A stretch of 64,000 bases of DNA from Roseibacterium elongatum DSM 19469 (GTDB lineage: Bacteria; Pseudomonadota; Alphaproteobacteria; Rhodobacterales; Rhodobacteraceae): NCBI RefSeq assembly GCF_000590925.1, contig NZ_CP004372.1, positions 1,965,001-2,029,000 on the forward strand. Direction: 5' to 3'. Below are positions 8,692 through 17,658 of the stretch, one piece after another. The notes below the pieces were generated by a model, which was not told the origin of the DNA, did no database searches, and saw nothing but the letters and a program-made list of their open reading frames with translations. Both the position numbers and the translations under genes were made by a program. How positions within the stretch are numbered: the first letter of the stretch is position 1; each line of letters begins with the position of its first letter.

Positions 8692-9479
8692 GTTTCGTCC
8701 TCCGACCACAGACGATAGCGGGCAAGCTCGGTCACCAGGCGGCGATCCTCGGGCGCGTCCGACTGCAAAAGGGCGCGACCGGGCCAGAGCCAGGTATCGA
8801 GGATCAGGGCCGCCCCCAGTTTCTTGAGCAGGCGGGGCCGTTGGTCGCGGCAGCCGATGAACAGGCTGGCGGTCCCTGACAGGATGGGCGCGCCTGCCTG
8901 CGCCTCGTCGCGCGCGCCCCCCAGAACCTGCAGCGCAAGATGCCTGCCGCCGAGAGAGAGCAGGGCCGTCTGCGGGGCGTCCGCCTTTGGCAGGGGGACG
9001 CTGACCGTGGCGCTGTTGGCGTCGTCTTTCAGGGTCAGCGTGGCGCCGTCGGCGCTGAGAAACAGGTAATTGCCGCTGTTGCCCTTGGCGTGGACGGCGG
9101 TGTTCACGGTCATCAGCGTGCGCGGTTCGGCACCGGGCGGGGCGTACCACCGGATGGCCGCAGTAAGGGTGCCTGCATCCCTGAGCGCCCCGTCAACGCC
9201 GACGCCGCAATGGGTCTGATCGCGGCATTGCAGGCCGGTCAGATCGCCGGCATGGCCGATCTGTCCATGGCCTTCGCTGGGCGGGGTCGGGTAGGCCACC
9301 AGATCCCCGGCCTCGGGTGTCCAGGCGGAAATGGCCCCGTTGGCGCGGTCGATCTGGAACCTGTCTTCCTGCCCGTGCCACCAATGGCCGCCGCTCTCTT
9401 CAAGGATCGGGGCGAAGGCGCCGGCCGGATCGTTGCACAGCGCGCCGCCGGGCAGCGGGGTGTCGAGCGACAGGCTCAT
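8688..9479 (-). CDS. Uncharacterised protein co-translated with the RTX sulfatase
   Basis: This 263-residue product (start SLSLDTPLPGGALCND) is not recognised. It has no signal peptide or membrane segments. The pattern of short polar strands, with TLTLKDDANSATVSVPLP and later ASLFIGCRDQRP, suggests a LamG/concanavalin-like jelly roll; that is inference from composition, not a domain match. It overlaps the gene before it and the sulfatase after it by four bases each (ATGA), so the three products are probably made together. A role in binding or presenting the sulfatase substrate would fit. The ATG at 9479 is chosen because it makes that overlap. Confidence 0.6.
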   Translation of the reverse strand: MSLSLDTPLPGGALCNDPAGAFAPILEESGGHWWHGQEDRFQIDRANGAISAWTPEAGDLVAYPTPPSEGHGQIGHAGDLTGLQCRDQTHCGVGVDGALRDAGTLTAAIRWYAPPGAEPRTLMTVNTAVHAKGNSGNYLFLSADGATLTLKDDANSATVSVPLPKADAPQTALLSLGGRHLALQVLGGARDEAQAGAPILSGTASLFIGCRDQRPRLLKKLGAALILDTWLWPGRALLQSDAPEDRRLVTELARYRLWSEDET

Positions 9480-10962
9480 GTGCGGCCCTTCCGAACGGGC
9501 AAACGGGCGGGCAGGGCCCAACGGAACAGTCGCGTGTCGGTCCGACTGTCGAGCCACCATGTATCGCGCAAGCCCCCGGTGTTGCGGCCGCCATGGGCCT
9601 CGGCCCCGCAGGCATAGGCCAGGCCCAGGTCGCGGCCCTCGGGCGTGCGGTCGCAATGGACGAGGATGGCCTGGGCATCATCCGGGGCAATCTCGACCTT
9701 GGTGATCCGGGCCCCGGTGGTGTCGCCGCTCAGGTGAAAGCCCGCGGTCCCGCCCGCGCCCAGCAGGTCGTCGGGGTCGATAACCAGATCGCCCTGGGCC
9801 TGCGCGATGACGCGGATCACCTCGGGGGTACCCGGCTCGTGTTCGGCGAGAAACAGGGTGGGGCAACGCCAGTCAGGGCCGGCGGCAATGGCGGCGGCGG
9901 TCATTTCGGCCATCTGCACGCGCGCCTCCTCGGTCGGGCGGTCGAACGCGTCGAGCGCAAACATGTAGGCCGGGGCGGAATGGATGAATTTGTGATCGCC
10001 GTGGTTCCAGGCCAGTTCCCACTGTCCCTCCAACGCGGCGGCTGGCGCGACCTCGGGCAGGCCGGGTTCGAAGCGCGCCACGAAGAGCGGCTTGTCATAG
10101 CCAAGCGCCCACAGCCCCTCTTCCAATCGGTCCATCAGCGCCAGCATCCCGTCGCGATAGGCCGTGGCATCGGGCGAGGTATCTTCCAGCGCGTAATCGA
10201 GGCAGATCGCCAGCAGGCGCGGCTTGCGCCCCATGCTTCGCGCCGCATCGCGCAGGTTCTCGGCCGCGATCAGCAGGTTCTCGGCGGCGCGCCCCCGCGC
10301 GAGGTCGGCGGCGGTGGCCGAGCCGTCGGTTTCAACACGCGTCACGAGCAGGGGCAGCGGCTCGAATTTCTCCAGTTGCCAGAACAGCATGGTTTCGGCG
10401 GCCAGCGCCTCGTGCGTCATCTCACGCAGGTGTTCCAGCCGGTCGGTCTTGACGGCCATCTCGAATCCGGCATGGCCGACCGCCCCGATATCGTCGGCCG
10501 GTGCCACGATATGCGGGGGAAAGGCGGCTCGGCGCGGATTGGCCAGCGCCGCACGGGGGCCACCGATGCCCAGGATGCCAAGGACCGCGCCGGGGCTGTC
10601 GGCCAGGATATCGCCGCCCGACACGGGTTTGCGAAAGCCGCGCACGCCCTGTTCGCCGGGCAGCCGCGCAGAGAAGCGCAGCCAGGCCCGCTGCTGACGG
10701 ATATCCCAGGCATCCACACCGGCCAGGGCCGCCTCGGCGTCGATACCCTCTGCGCTGTTGGGCTGCGCCGCGCTGGGTGCGGCGGTCGCCCTGGGGGCGC
10801 TGGGACCCCTCCAAGGCGCAGGGCGATATCCGCGATCACCTTGTCGGACAGGCGCATCACCAGCCCCGAGGGATCGTAGCGGATCACGTCGCCATTGGGG
10901 GCGTGAACGACGACGCCGTGGCTTGGCACCTGTACCGCGTCGTCTTTGGGGTTGTCGCTCAC
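9476..10962 (-). CDS. Uncharacterised protein, frameshifted; head of sulfatase operon
   Basis: The N-terminus begins at a GTG at 10962 (SDNPKDDAVQVPSHGVVVHA) after a GGGAG ribosome-binding sequence and stays plausible to about IADIALRLGG. The frame then degenerates into proline-arginine sequence. A neighbouring frame carries convincing protein from SAEGIDAEAALAGVDAWDIRQQ to the stop at 9476. One added base within the short C and G runs at 10793-10809 would join them into a 495-residue protein. The intact part alone runs from a GTG at 10717. The family is not recognised. The centre (RKPRLLAICLDYALED, WNHGDHKFIHSAPAYMFALD) is faintly reminiscent of carbohydrate-esterase folds, but no catalytic triad is assigned. 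Confidence 0.65.
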
Positions 10963-11031
10963 CGGCTGCTCCCGTCGTGATGTCTGCGCGAGACTAGACC
11001 CGCCCCGCGCCGCTTCCAAGCCCTGGACATG

Positions 11032-12840
11032 TCATTGGCACCTGTCGAATTGCAGGCTGCCCGAGGTTGCGCGCTCGGGATCCTCGGCAAAGCCGGCCGT
11101 TCGCAGGACCGGCGCGTAGCGAAGCCGGAATTCGTCGGCCTGTTCGTCGGACACGAAGGGGATGACCACGCGTCTGACGGTTTTCAACTCGAGCTTGGCC
11201 AGCAGCTCGGGCGGCAGGTCGCCCGGTCGCGCGATGCGCAGCGCGTCGGGGCGAAAATCGTGCAGGTAGGCGGCCAGCCCCCCCGCCCCGTCCGCGCCGT
11301 CGCCGGGCAGGCGCAAGGGCCCGTCGCTGAGCTTGAGCCGTGCGGTATCCGTGATCCCGTTATGGGCGGCAATGCGGGTGGCCATCTCGATCAGGGCCGC
11401 GCGGCTGTCCTGACCCAAATAGACCAGCCCGTCGCTGATCTGGACGGTGCGCATCGGGATAAAGCCGATCCCGGCCCCGATTTCCAGGACCCGGCTACAG
11501 CCCGACAGGTAGCCTGCGATATTGCGCGCGTGGCGACGCTCGAACCGTCCGATCAGCACGGCAGACAGTGCCTCGGGCGCGAAGATGCGCGGATCGGCGG
11601 GCAATTCGATCTCGTGATTGGCGACCCATTCGACGGCGATGTCGCCCGAGATGTCGATCTCGCCCTCCATGTACGGATCGCCATCGGGCGCGGCCCAGCC
11701 CGCGACGGTCTCGTTGCGGCGCTCGTCCTTGGGCTGGTCGGCAACCTTTTTTTCCACCCGGCTCATCAGGGCCGCGATCTTGGCGGGGTCGCGGGGCTGC
11801 GGCGGCTTGGCTTCGACCTGCGTGATGGGGACCTTGCCGGCCTCGATCAGGCTGTCCTTCAGCTGCTGGTACGCCTCGGTCTTGCGATAGTCGTCCAGAC
11901 GCTTTTCCACCCGCTCCAGCGCGGCGAAGTGCAACTCGTTCAGAACGGGGTCTTTCAGCAAGTCCTCGACGATTTCGGCGCGGCGTGCGGCGTGGCGCAG
12001 GATGGCGGTATCCTCGACCTCGTTGCGGTCCTGCAACGACCAGTAATCGGCGTTGTACTTGTCTTTCTTGTTGTTCACGTTGCCGCGGAATTTGCGCACG
12101 GCATAGCTGTCGACCGATTTGACGGCGTAATGGTTCATCTGCGCCCAGTCATAGCCGATCGTCCGCCGGATCGAGCGCCAGCCGCGAAACTTGAAATAGT
12201 CCTCCATCGGCCGCCCCGAGCCGTTGAGCCATTTCACGCTGTCGGGAAAGTCGGTCTCCAGCCACTTGTTCTTGATCGAGGGGCGGTGGATGCCGAGTTT
12301 CCAATACTGGTGGTCGAACTTGAACAGCGTCTTGACCCCCCAGCCCTTGTTCCAGAGCGGCGGCGCGGCGCGGGTGTATTGCTCGGTGACCGGTGCGCGC
12401 GACCAGTCCACCACGCCGCCCGAGCCAAAGATCCGCCATGTGATGACGATGCCGTTCGCGCCTTGGGCCACCGCGTCGTCCAGCATCCCCTCGAGCGTGC
12501 CGGACGGATGGGTAATCGCCAGGAATTCGTCGGCGTCGAACACCAGCACCCAGTCGGCGTTGCGCACCAGCGGTTCGGCCTGGGCATGGTTCAGCGCCGA
12601 GGGCTGCGGTTTCTGCCCCTCGGGGATGTCGTTGGGCCGGTGATAGCCAAGCCCAAGCTCTTCCAGCCTTTGCAACATCTCGACCGTGCCGTCGGAACAA
12701 TCGTTGGTGTAGACAAGAATATCGGTGAAGCCGACCGCGAGGTGATGGGCAAACCATTCCAGCAGGAAGGGCGCTTCGTCCTTCATCATCGACACGCCCA
12801 TGACCGTGCCGTGCTTCGAGCTGTTTTTCAGATGCTGCAC
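11032..12840 (-). CDS. Glycosyltransferase family 2 protein with methyltransferase-like C-terminus
   Basis: In this 602-residue protein, residues 10-290 are GT2-like: MGVSMMKDEAPFLLEWFAHH, LVYTNDCSDGT and WVLVFDADEF (D102, D104). Residues about 300-390 are charged and helix-rich. The C-terminal part carries RVLEIGAGIGFIPM near residue 452, a SAM-type methyltransferase motif I, followed by a Rossmann-like pattern. The protein could add a sugar and methylate it, or the second domain could be catalytically inactive; other methyltransferase motifs are not obvious. It lies about 70 bases upstream of the sulfatase operon on the same strand, so it may be its first gene or a separate unit. Confidence 0.75.
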   Translation of the reverse strand: MQHLKNSSKHGTVMGVSMMKDEAPFLLEWFAHHLAVGFTDILVYTNDCSDGTVEMLQRLEELGLGYHRPNDIPEGQKPQPSALNHAQAEPLVRNADWVLVFDADEFLAITHPSGTLEGMLDDAVAQGANGIVITWRIFGSGGVVDWSRAPVTEQYTRAAPPLWNKGWGVKTLFKFDHQYWKLGIHRPSIKNKWLETDFPDSVKWLNGSGRPMEDYFKFRGWRSIRRTIGYDWAQMNHYAVKSVDSYAVRKFRGNVNNKKDKYNADYWSLQDRNEVEDTAILRHAARRAEIVEDLLKDPVLNELHFAALERVEKRLDDYRKTEAYQQLKDSLIEAGKVPITQVEAKPPQPRDPAKIAALMSRVEKKVADQPKDERRNETVAGWAAPDGDPYMEGEIDISGDIAVEWVANHEIELPADPRIFAPEALSAVLIGRFERRHARNIAGYLSGCSRVLEIGAGIGFIPMRTVQISDGLVYLGQDSRAALIEMATRIAAHNGITDTARLKLSDGPLRLPGDGADGAGGLAAYLHDFRPDALRIARPGDLPPELLAKLELKTVRRVVIPFVSDEQADEFRLRYAPVLRTAGFAEDPERATSGSLQFDRCQ

Positions 12841-12939
12841 GCCTCGGATGCCCCTTTGCGGGCGGTCTTAATTTGGCACGGGCATAACATGGGTCGCGGG
12901 CCGGAATCCACCGGCCATGCCGGGGCGGGGCGGGGAAAA

Positions 12940-13307
12940 CTGCGCGGAGGGCCTGTAAGCCGGATTCTGTCCAAGGGGTCGCCCCCTCTGGATGACCATT
13001 CCTCTAGGCGCACCGTTGCCGATACGCTCGGGCTGCCAACCCGGATCGCGGGGGTGAAGCGCCCCGTGATGCGATCCCTATTCGGCATTGCTCCCGGTGG
13101 GGCTTGCCGTGCCGCCCCTGTTGCCAGCGGCGCGGTGGGCTCTTACCCCACCGTTTCACCTTTTCCCCGGCGGACCGGGGTAGTCTCATTTCTGTGGCGC
13201 TTTCCGTCGGATCGCTCCGCCCGGGTGTTACCCGGCACCGTTGCTTCAGGGAGTCCGGACTTTCCTCGCGGTGTTGCCACCCCGCGGCCATCCGGCCCTC
13301 CGCGCAG
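12940..13307 (-). ncRNA. rnpB: RNase P RNA, bacterial class A
   Basis: The minus strand reads GGAAAGTCCGGACTCC near its 5' end, AACGGTGGGGTAAGAGCCCACCG in the middle and ACAGAATCCGGCTTACAG at the 3' end, the universal core segments of bacterial RNase P RNA. The two ends pair perfectly over 14 bp (12940-12953 with 13294-13307), giving helix P1, which sets the limits quoted. About 368 nucleotides is normal for the A-type molecule. The RNA is the catalytic subunit that trims 5' leaders from tRNA precursors. Open frames crossing this stretch are not genes. Confidence 0.95.
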
Positions 13308-13336
13308 GGTGGATCTATGACTGCGCCGGCGTGCGG

Positions 13337-13987
13337 TCAATCACCGTATCGCGCGGCAAGCTCTGCGGCGATGCCGCAATCGATGGCATCCAGCGGGCCG
13401 GCGGCGGCAGGGCGGAAATGCAGGCGCAGGGCGCGCAACAGCAACTCATCCGACAGATCGGGATAGCCGAAGGCCCGGGCATCGCGGCGAAACGCGTGCG
13501 GGTCGGTGCCGTTCGCCGGCGTCCACTCCGGCCAGATGGCCAGACCCTGCCGCGCCAGTCGCCGCCAGTCGAATCGCGGGCCCGGATCGGACTTGCGCGC
13601 GGGTGCCATGTCGGAATGGGCAATGACGCCCTGCGGGGCGATGGACCAGCGGGCCAGGAGGCCGGCAAGGGTGTCTTCCAACGCATCCATCAGCGGCGCG
13701 GCGAAGGGGGAAAACCCGTCATTGTCCAGTTCGATCCCGATCGAACGGGAATTGACATCCTCCGCGCCGCGCCACGTTCCGGCCCCCGCATGCCAGGCGC
13801 GGCGATCCTCGGCGACCAGTTGGATCACATCGCCTGTCCGCGAAATCAGGTAATGCGCCGACACCTCGCGCGCGGGGTCGCACAAGGCCCGCTCGGCCGC
13901 GTCGCAACTGGTCATGGCCGTATAGTGCAAGACGACCAGTTCGGGCCGGTGCCCGCCCCGGCGCGGCCCGTGATTGGGCGAACGCAT
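13337..13987 (-). CDS. N-acetylmuramoyl-L-alanine amidase, AmpD/Amidase_2 family
   Basis: The 216-residue product has the Amidase_2 layout: LVVLHYTAM (first zinc histidine), SAHYLISRTGDVIQLVAEDRRAWHAG, SIGIELDN, and VIAHSDMAPARKSDPGPRFDW, holding the second histidine and the K/D pair of the active site. These enzymes cleave the amide between muramic acid and the stem peptide of anhydromuropeptides or peptidoglycan. No signal peptide is seen, so a cytoplasmic cell-wall recycling role (AmpD-like) is most likely. It is downstream of a small lipoprotein gene on the same strand with a 6-base gap. Confidence 0.88.
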   Translation of the reverse strand: MRSPNHGPRRGGHRPELVVLHYTAMTSCDAAERALCDPAREVSAHYLISRTGDVIQLVAEDRRAWHAGAGTWRGAEDVNSRSIGIELDNDGFSPFAAPLMDALEDTLAGLLARWSIAPQGVIAHSDMAPARKSDPGPRFDWRRLARQGLAIWPEWTPANGTDPHAFRRDARAFGYPDLSDELLLRALRLHFRPAAAGPLDAIDCGIAAELAARYGD

Positions 13988-13993
13988 GCCGCC

Positions 13994-14554
13994 TTAGCCT
14001 TGCGGGGCGGGCGGCACCCAACCGCAGACCCGTCCGTCGCCGTCGGGGTCTAGGCCATCGGGGTCGATGCTGGGACCGCCATTGGCGATGAACCAGTTCT
14101 GCGCGGCCCCGGCGGTTGCGAATTGTGCGCAACCCGGCGCGCTGGTGTCGGGCGGGCTGCCGCCGCCCGGAAGGGCCAGCGCCTCGTCCTCGGCTGGCAG
14201 AGCCGGCAATCCGCGGCCGGCCGGGGCGGCGGGGCCAGCGGCCGAGGACGTTTCGCCCGGCGCGGCGTCCGCGGGGGCGGGCGCGCCCACCGCCGGATCC
14301 GCCGGTTGGATGCCCTGGGCTTCGGCTTCGGCCTCGGCGATGGCGGCTGCGGCCTGGGTCGCGATGTCGGTGGTGTCGGCGGCGGTTCCCTGGGCTGCGT
14401 CTGCCCCGATGGACGGCTCCCCGCGCAGGGTGGTCCGCCGCGCCTCGAAGGCTTCGCGCGCCTGCAGATCCACCGTCGCGGGAACGTCGCTTGGGACGCC
14501 ACCGCAGGCGGCCAACCCCAAAAGGGCCGCCAGTCCCATGCCGTATCTTGTCAT
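13994..14554 (-). CDS. Lipoprotein with excalibur-like calcium-binding C-terminus
   Basis: The 186-residue product starts TRYGMGLAALLGLAACGG; the LAAC lipobox predicts cleavage and lipidation of the cysteine. The middle is alanine-proline rich and probably disordered. The last 40 residues (CAQFATAGAAQNWFIANGG, then LDPDGDGRVCGW) fit the excalibur pattern, in which a DxDxDGxxC loop may bind calcium. The longer in-frame start at 14641 adds implausible sequence before the signal peptide, so 14554 is preferred. It sits between gatA and the amidase on the same strand. The function is unknown, probably envelope-associated. Confidence 0.75.
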   Translation of the reverse strand: MTRYGMGLAALLGLAACGGVPSDVPATVDLQAREAFEARRTTLRGEPSIGADAAQGTAADTTDIATQAAAAIAEAEAEAQGIQPADPAVGAPAPADAAPGETSSAAGPAAPAGRGLPALPAEDEALALPGGGSPPDTSAPGCAQFATAGAAQNWFIANGGPSIDPDGLDPDGDGRVCGWVPPAPQG

Positions 14555-14588
14555 TGCTCGGCCTCGTCGCGGTATCGTTGCGGCGAGA

Positions 14589-16073
14589 TTACCACCATTT
14601 CTCAGGCTTCGCCACAAAACCGGCGGCGGTTTCCATGGCATAGGCCGTGTTGAGCAGATCGCCCTCTTCCCATGGCCGGCCGATCAATTGCAGCCCGAGG
14701 GGCAGGCCCTTGGCATCCAGACCCGCGGGCACCGAGATGCCGGGCAATCCGGCAAGGTTCACCGTCACGGTGAAGACGTCGTTGAGATACATCTGCACCG
14801 GGTCGTCGAACTCCTGCCCCAACTGGAACGCTGCCGAGGGGGTGGCGGGCGTCAGGATCGCATCGACCCCTTCGGCAAAGACCACGTCGAAATCGCGCTT
14901 GATCAGCGCGCGGACCTTGCGGGCACGGTTGTAATAGGCGTCGTAGAAGCCTGCCGACAACACGTAGGTGCCGACCATCACGCGGCGCTTCACCTCGGCC
15001 CCGAACCCATCGGCACGGGTTTTCTCGTACATCTCGGTGATGCCGTCGCCCTGCTCGAGCTTGGCGCGGTAGCCAAAGCGCACGCCGTCATAGCGCGCGA
15101 GGTTCGAGGACGCCTCGGCGGGCGCGATGACGTAATAGGCGGGCAGGGCGTATTTCGTATGCGGCAGGCTGATCTGGCGCAACTCGGCCCCGGCGTCCTG
15201 CAACATCTCGGCGCCACGTTCCCACAGCGCGGCGATCTCGGGGGGCATGCCGTCCATGCGGTATTCGGTGGGAATGCCGATGACCTTGCCGCGAATGTCG
15301 CCGGTCAGCATCGCCTCGAAATCGGGCACGGCGCGGTCGGCACTGGTGGAATCCTTGGGGTCGTGGCCCATCATCGCCTGGCCCATGATGGCCGCGTCGC
15401 GCACCGTCTTGGTCATCGGCCCGGCCTGATCCAGCGACGAGGCGAAGGCCACGATGCCCCAGCGCGAGCACCGCCCATAGGTCGGTTTCAGGCCGACGAT
15501 GCCCGTGAAGGCGGCAGGCTGGCGGATCGAGCCGCCGGTGTCGGTGCCGGTCGCCGCAAGGCACAGATCGGCGGCCACGGCGCTGGCCGACCCACCGGAC
15601 GAGCCACCGGGCGTCAGGGCCTCGGTCGAGTCGTCGGCACGCCACGGGTTGACCGCGTTGCCGTAAACGCTGGTCTCGTTCGAACTGCCCATGGCGAACT
15701 CGTCCATGTTCAGCTTGCCCAGCATGACCGCGCCCGCGTCCTTCAACCGGCCCGAGACGGTGGATTCATATTGCGGCCTGAACCCTTCGAGGATCTTGGA
15801 GGCCGCCTGGCTGGCCACGCCCTCGGTGCAGAACAGATCCTTGATGCCGATGGGGATGCCGCACATGGCCGGCGCATCGCCCGACTTGATCCGCGCATCG
15901 GCGGCGCGCGCGCGGTCGAGCGCGATCTCGGGCGTTTTGTGCACGAAGGCCCCCAGCACATCGGCACCGTCGATGGCCGCGAGGCAGGCCTCGGTCAACT
16001 CGACACTGCTCGTATCGCCCTTGCGCAGGGCGTCGCGGGCCTCGGCGATGGTGAGTTTCGACAAATCGGACAT
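14589..16073 (-). CDS. gatA: Asp-tRNA(Asn)/Glu-tRNA(Gln) amidotransferase subunit A
   Basis: A 494-residue amidase-signature protein. [10 protein letters not shown] supplies the catalytic lysine (K78), [12 protein letters not shown] the cis-serine (S158) and [12 protein letters not shown] the nucleophile (S182). GatA releases ammonia from glutamine for conversion of misacylated Glu-tRNA(Gln) or Asp-tRNA(Asn) in the GatCAB complex. It follows gatC directly. The ATG at 16073, preceded by GGAGTG, is chosen; a GTG three codons upstream would overlap the gatC stop. gatB is not in the window, which is common in this group. Confidence 0.95.
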   Translation of the reverse strand: MSDLSKLTIAEARDALRKGDTSSVELTEACLAAIDGADVLGAFVHKTPEIALDRARAADARIKSGDAPAMCGIPIGIKDLFCTEGVASQAASKILEGFRPQYESTVSGRLKDAGAVMLGKLNMDEFAMGSSNETSVYGNAVNPWRADDSTEALTPGGSSGGSASAVAADLCLAATGTDTGGSIRQPAAFTGIVGLKPTYGRCSRWGIVAFASSLDQAGPMTKTVRDAAIMGQAMMGHDPKDSTSADRAVPDFEAMLTGDIRGKVIGIPTEYRMDGMPPEIAALWERGAEMLQDAGAELRQISLPHTKYALPAYYVIAPAEASSNLARYDGVRFGYRAKLEQGDGITEMYEKTRADGFGAEVKRRVMVGTYVLSAGFYDAYYNRARKVRALIKRDFDVVFAEGVDAILTPATPSAAFQLGQEFDDPVQMYLNDVFTVTVNLAGLPGISVPAGLDAKGLPLGLQLIGRPWEEGDLLNTAYAMETAAGFVAKPEKWW

Positions 16074-16078
16074 GGCGA

Positions 16079-16366
16079 TCACTCCACCACCTTGGGCACT
16101 GCAAAGAACCCCTCGCGCGCGTCGGGCGCATTGGCCAGAACCTTGTCGGGCTGGTTGCCGTCGGTCACCACATCCTCGCGGCGCTTCAGGCGCATGGGCT
16201 CGACGCTGGTCATGGGGGCCACGTCATCGACATCCAACTCGTTCAATTGCTCGATGAAGCCGAGGATCGCGTTGAATTCCTGCGCCAGCGCCGGCAGGTC
16301 GTCGTCCTCGACCTTTATGCGGGCCAGTTTCGCCACCTTGGCGGCGGTTGCGGTGTCGATGGACAT
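16079..16366 (-). CDS. gatC: Asp-tRNA(Asn)/Glu-tRNA(Gln) amidotransferase subunit C
   Basis: A 95-residue protein of the expected GatC length. The N-terminal helix [17 protein letters not shown] and the following [23 protein letters not shown] segment are characteristic, with a C-terminal tail ending FFAVPKVVE. GatC is the small scaffold that wraps around GatA and stabilises its contact with GatB. It is followed immediately by gatA, with six bases between its stop and the gatA ATG. Confidence 0.95.
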   Translation of the reverse strand: MSIDTATAAKVAKLARIKVEDDDLPALAQEFNAILGFIEQLNELDVDDVAPMTSVEPMRLKRREDVVTDGNQPDKVLANAPDAREGFFAVPKVVE

Positions 16367-16584
16367 CGGGCGGTCTCCGTCACTCGGGCCGGCCCCCGTG
16401 GGGCCTTCGGGTCACGGCGGGTTTAGCGAGGCCTCCGAGGCGCTGCAAGCGGTGAAGCGCGCGGCCCGGTCTGCATCGGATTGGGCGAAAACTCCTGAAA
16501 GTCGCCATATTGCCGACAGGTTTGATGCCGAGGCTGGGGTCGGGAAATCCAAAGATCGCGCCAAACGCAACGAAGGTGACTCCA

Positions 16585-16827
16585 ATGGAACGTATCACGA
16601 AGATAGTACTCAGTATCGTCTTTCCCGGTATCGTCGGCTTTTTCGCGGCCTGCATTCTCGTCTTGCCGCAACTGATCCTGCGCGGCATGGACTTTGCCCA
16701 GTCGCTGGCCGTGGGGGTGATCCTGTCGGGGCTGTGCGCGGCGCTCTGCGCGCGCTGCCTGCGCAGCCGGATTCAACCCGCCCCCGTGCGGGACGGGCAG
16801 GCATCCGCCGCCATGGCCGCGGAATAA
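16585..16827 (+). CDS. Small two-helix membrane protein, unknown
   Basis: An 80-residue product from the ATG at 16585, with AAGGTG upstream. It has two hydrophobic stretches, IVLSIVFPGIVGFFAACILV near residues 7-26 and AVGVILSGLCAALCARCL near 40-57, and a polar C-terminal tail. It is probably an inner-membrane protein. No family is recognised. A 218-base gap separates it from gatC, which points the other way. It precedes the UPF0173 hydrolase by 81 bases on the same strand. Confidence 0.55.
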   Translation: MERITKIVLSIVFPGIVGFFAACILVLPQLILRGMDFAQSLAVGVILSGLCAALCARCLRSRIQPAPVRDGQASAAMAAE

Positions 16828-16908
16828 CGCGCTCTTCCCCTTTACCCGGCGCGGAACGAAGACCACTCTTCCCGGCAGAGTGACCAAACGGGAGAGGAGG
16901 GCACGGCC

Positions 16909-17601
16909 GTGAAATACACGTGGCTGGGACATGCGAGCATCAGGCTGGAGATCGGCGGGCAGATCCTGCTGATCGACCCATGGGAAACCGGCAACCCGAT
17001 GTGGCCCCAGGATCGGCGAGACGAGATGCTGGCCGGGGCGACGGCGATCCTGATCACCCATGGCCATGGCGATCACACCACCGATGCCGTGGCGCTGTCG
17101 CGCGAACTGGGCCTGCCCCTTTACGGTATCTACGACCTGATGAGCCACTGGGCCGAGGCCGAGGGCGTCGAGACCGTGGGCTTCAACAAGGGGGGCACCG
17201 TCGCCATCGGCGAGGTGCGCGTCACGATGGTGAATGCAAACCATTCCTCGTCGATTTCAACGCCGCATGGGCCGATGTATGCCGGGGCCGAGGCGGGATA
17301 CATGATCCACGCAGAGGGGCGCACGGTCTATGTGTCGGGCGATACCGACGTGATGGCCGACATGAAGGTGTTGCAGGATCTGCACGCGCCCGAGATCGGC
17401 ATCCTGTGCGCCGGCGGGCATTTCACCATGGATATGAAGCGTGCGGCCTATGCCGCCTCGAACCTGTTCGATTTCAAGACAGTGATCCCGGTCCATTACA
17501 AGACCTTCCCGCTGCTGGCGCAGGACGCCGAGATGCTTGTCGCGGCCCTGCCCAGCCGCAACGTCGTGGCGCCCGAAGTGGGCGAAACGGTCGAGCTATA
17601 G
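16909..17601 (+). CDS. Metal-dependent hydrolase, UPF0173 (beta-lactamase fold)
   Basis: A 230-residue metallo-beta-lactamase-fold protein starting at GTG 16909, preceded by GGAGAGGAGG. The motif ITHGHGDH (H51, H53, D55, H56) binds the dinuclear metal centre, and VSGDTDVMADM and PVHYKTFP supply further ligands. The short, compact layout with KYTWLGHASIRLE at the N-terminus is the UPF0173 type. Physiological substrate is unknown for the family. The gene converges on a GNAT gene; paired hairpins lie between them. Confidence 0.88.
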   Translation: MKYTWLGHASIRLEIGGQILLIDPWETGNPMWPQDRRDEMLAGATAILITHGHGDHTTDAVALSRELGLPLYGIYDLMSHWAEAEGVETVGFNKGGTVAIGEVRVTMVNANHSSSISTPHGPMYAGAEAGYMIHAEGRTVYVSGDTDVMADMKVLQDLHAPEIGILCAGGHFTMDMKRAAYAASNLFDFKTVIPVHYKTFPLLAQDAEMLVAALPSRNVVAPEVGETVEL

Positions 17602-17606
17602 GCGCG

Positions 17607-17651
17607 CGTTTTCCTCAAGGAAAACGGCCCGGAAATCTCGAGATTTCCGGG
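17607..17651. terminator. Tandem hairpins between convergent genes (possible two-way terminator)
   Basis: Immediately after the UPF0173 stop, a 9-bp stem (17607-17614 region with 17619-17626, tetraloop TCAA) contains TTTT/AAAA arms. A second 10-bp palindrome follows (17628-17637 with 17642-17651, loop TCGA). The convergent gene ends at 17659. Two back-to-back hairpins between converging genes are a common arrangement for terminating both transcripts. The A/T-rich arms of the first hairpin substitute for a classical U tract; efficiency is uncertain. Confidence 0.5.
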
Positions 17652-17658
17652 TCGCCGC

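Noticed and set aside
12828..13340. Several open frames across the RNase P RNA gene
   Set aside because: The sequence is a structured RNA with universal RNase P core segments and a 14-bp P1 helix.
14067..16883. 938-codon open frame on the plus strand opposite gatA, gatC and a lipoprotein gene
   Set aside because: It lies antisense to gatA and gatC, which are certain, and has shadow composition.
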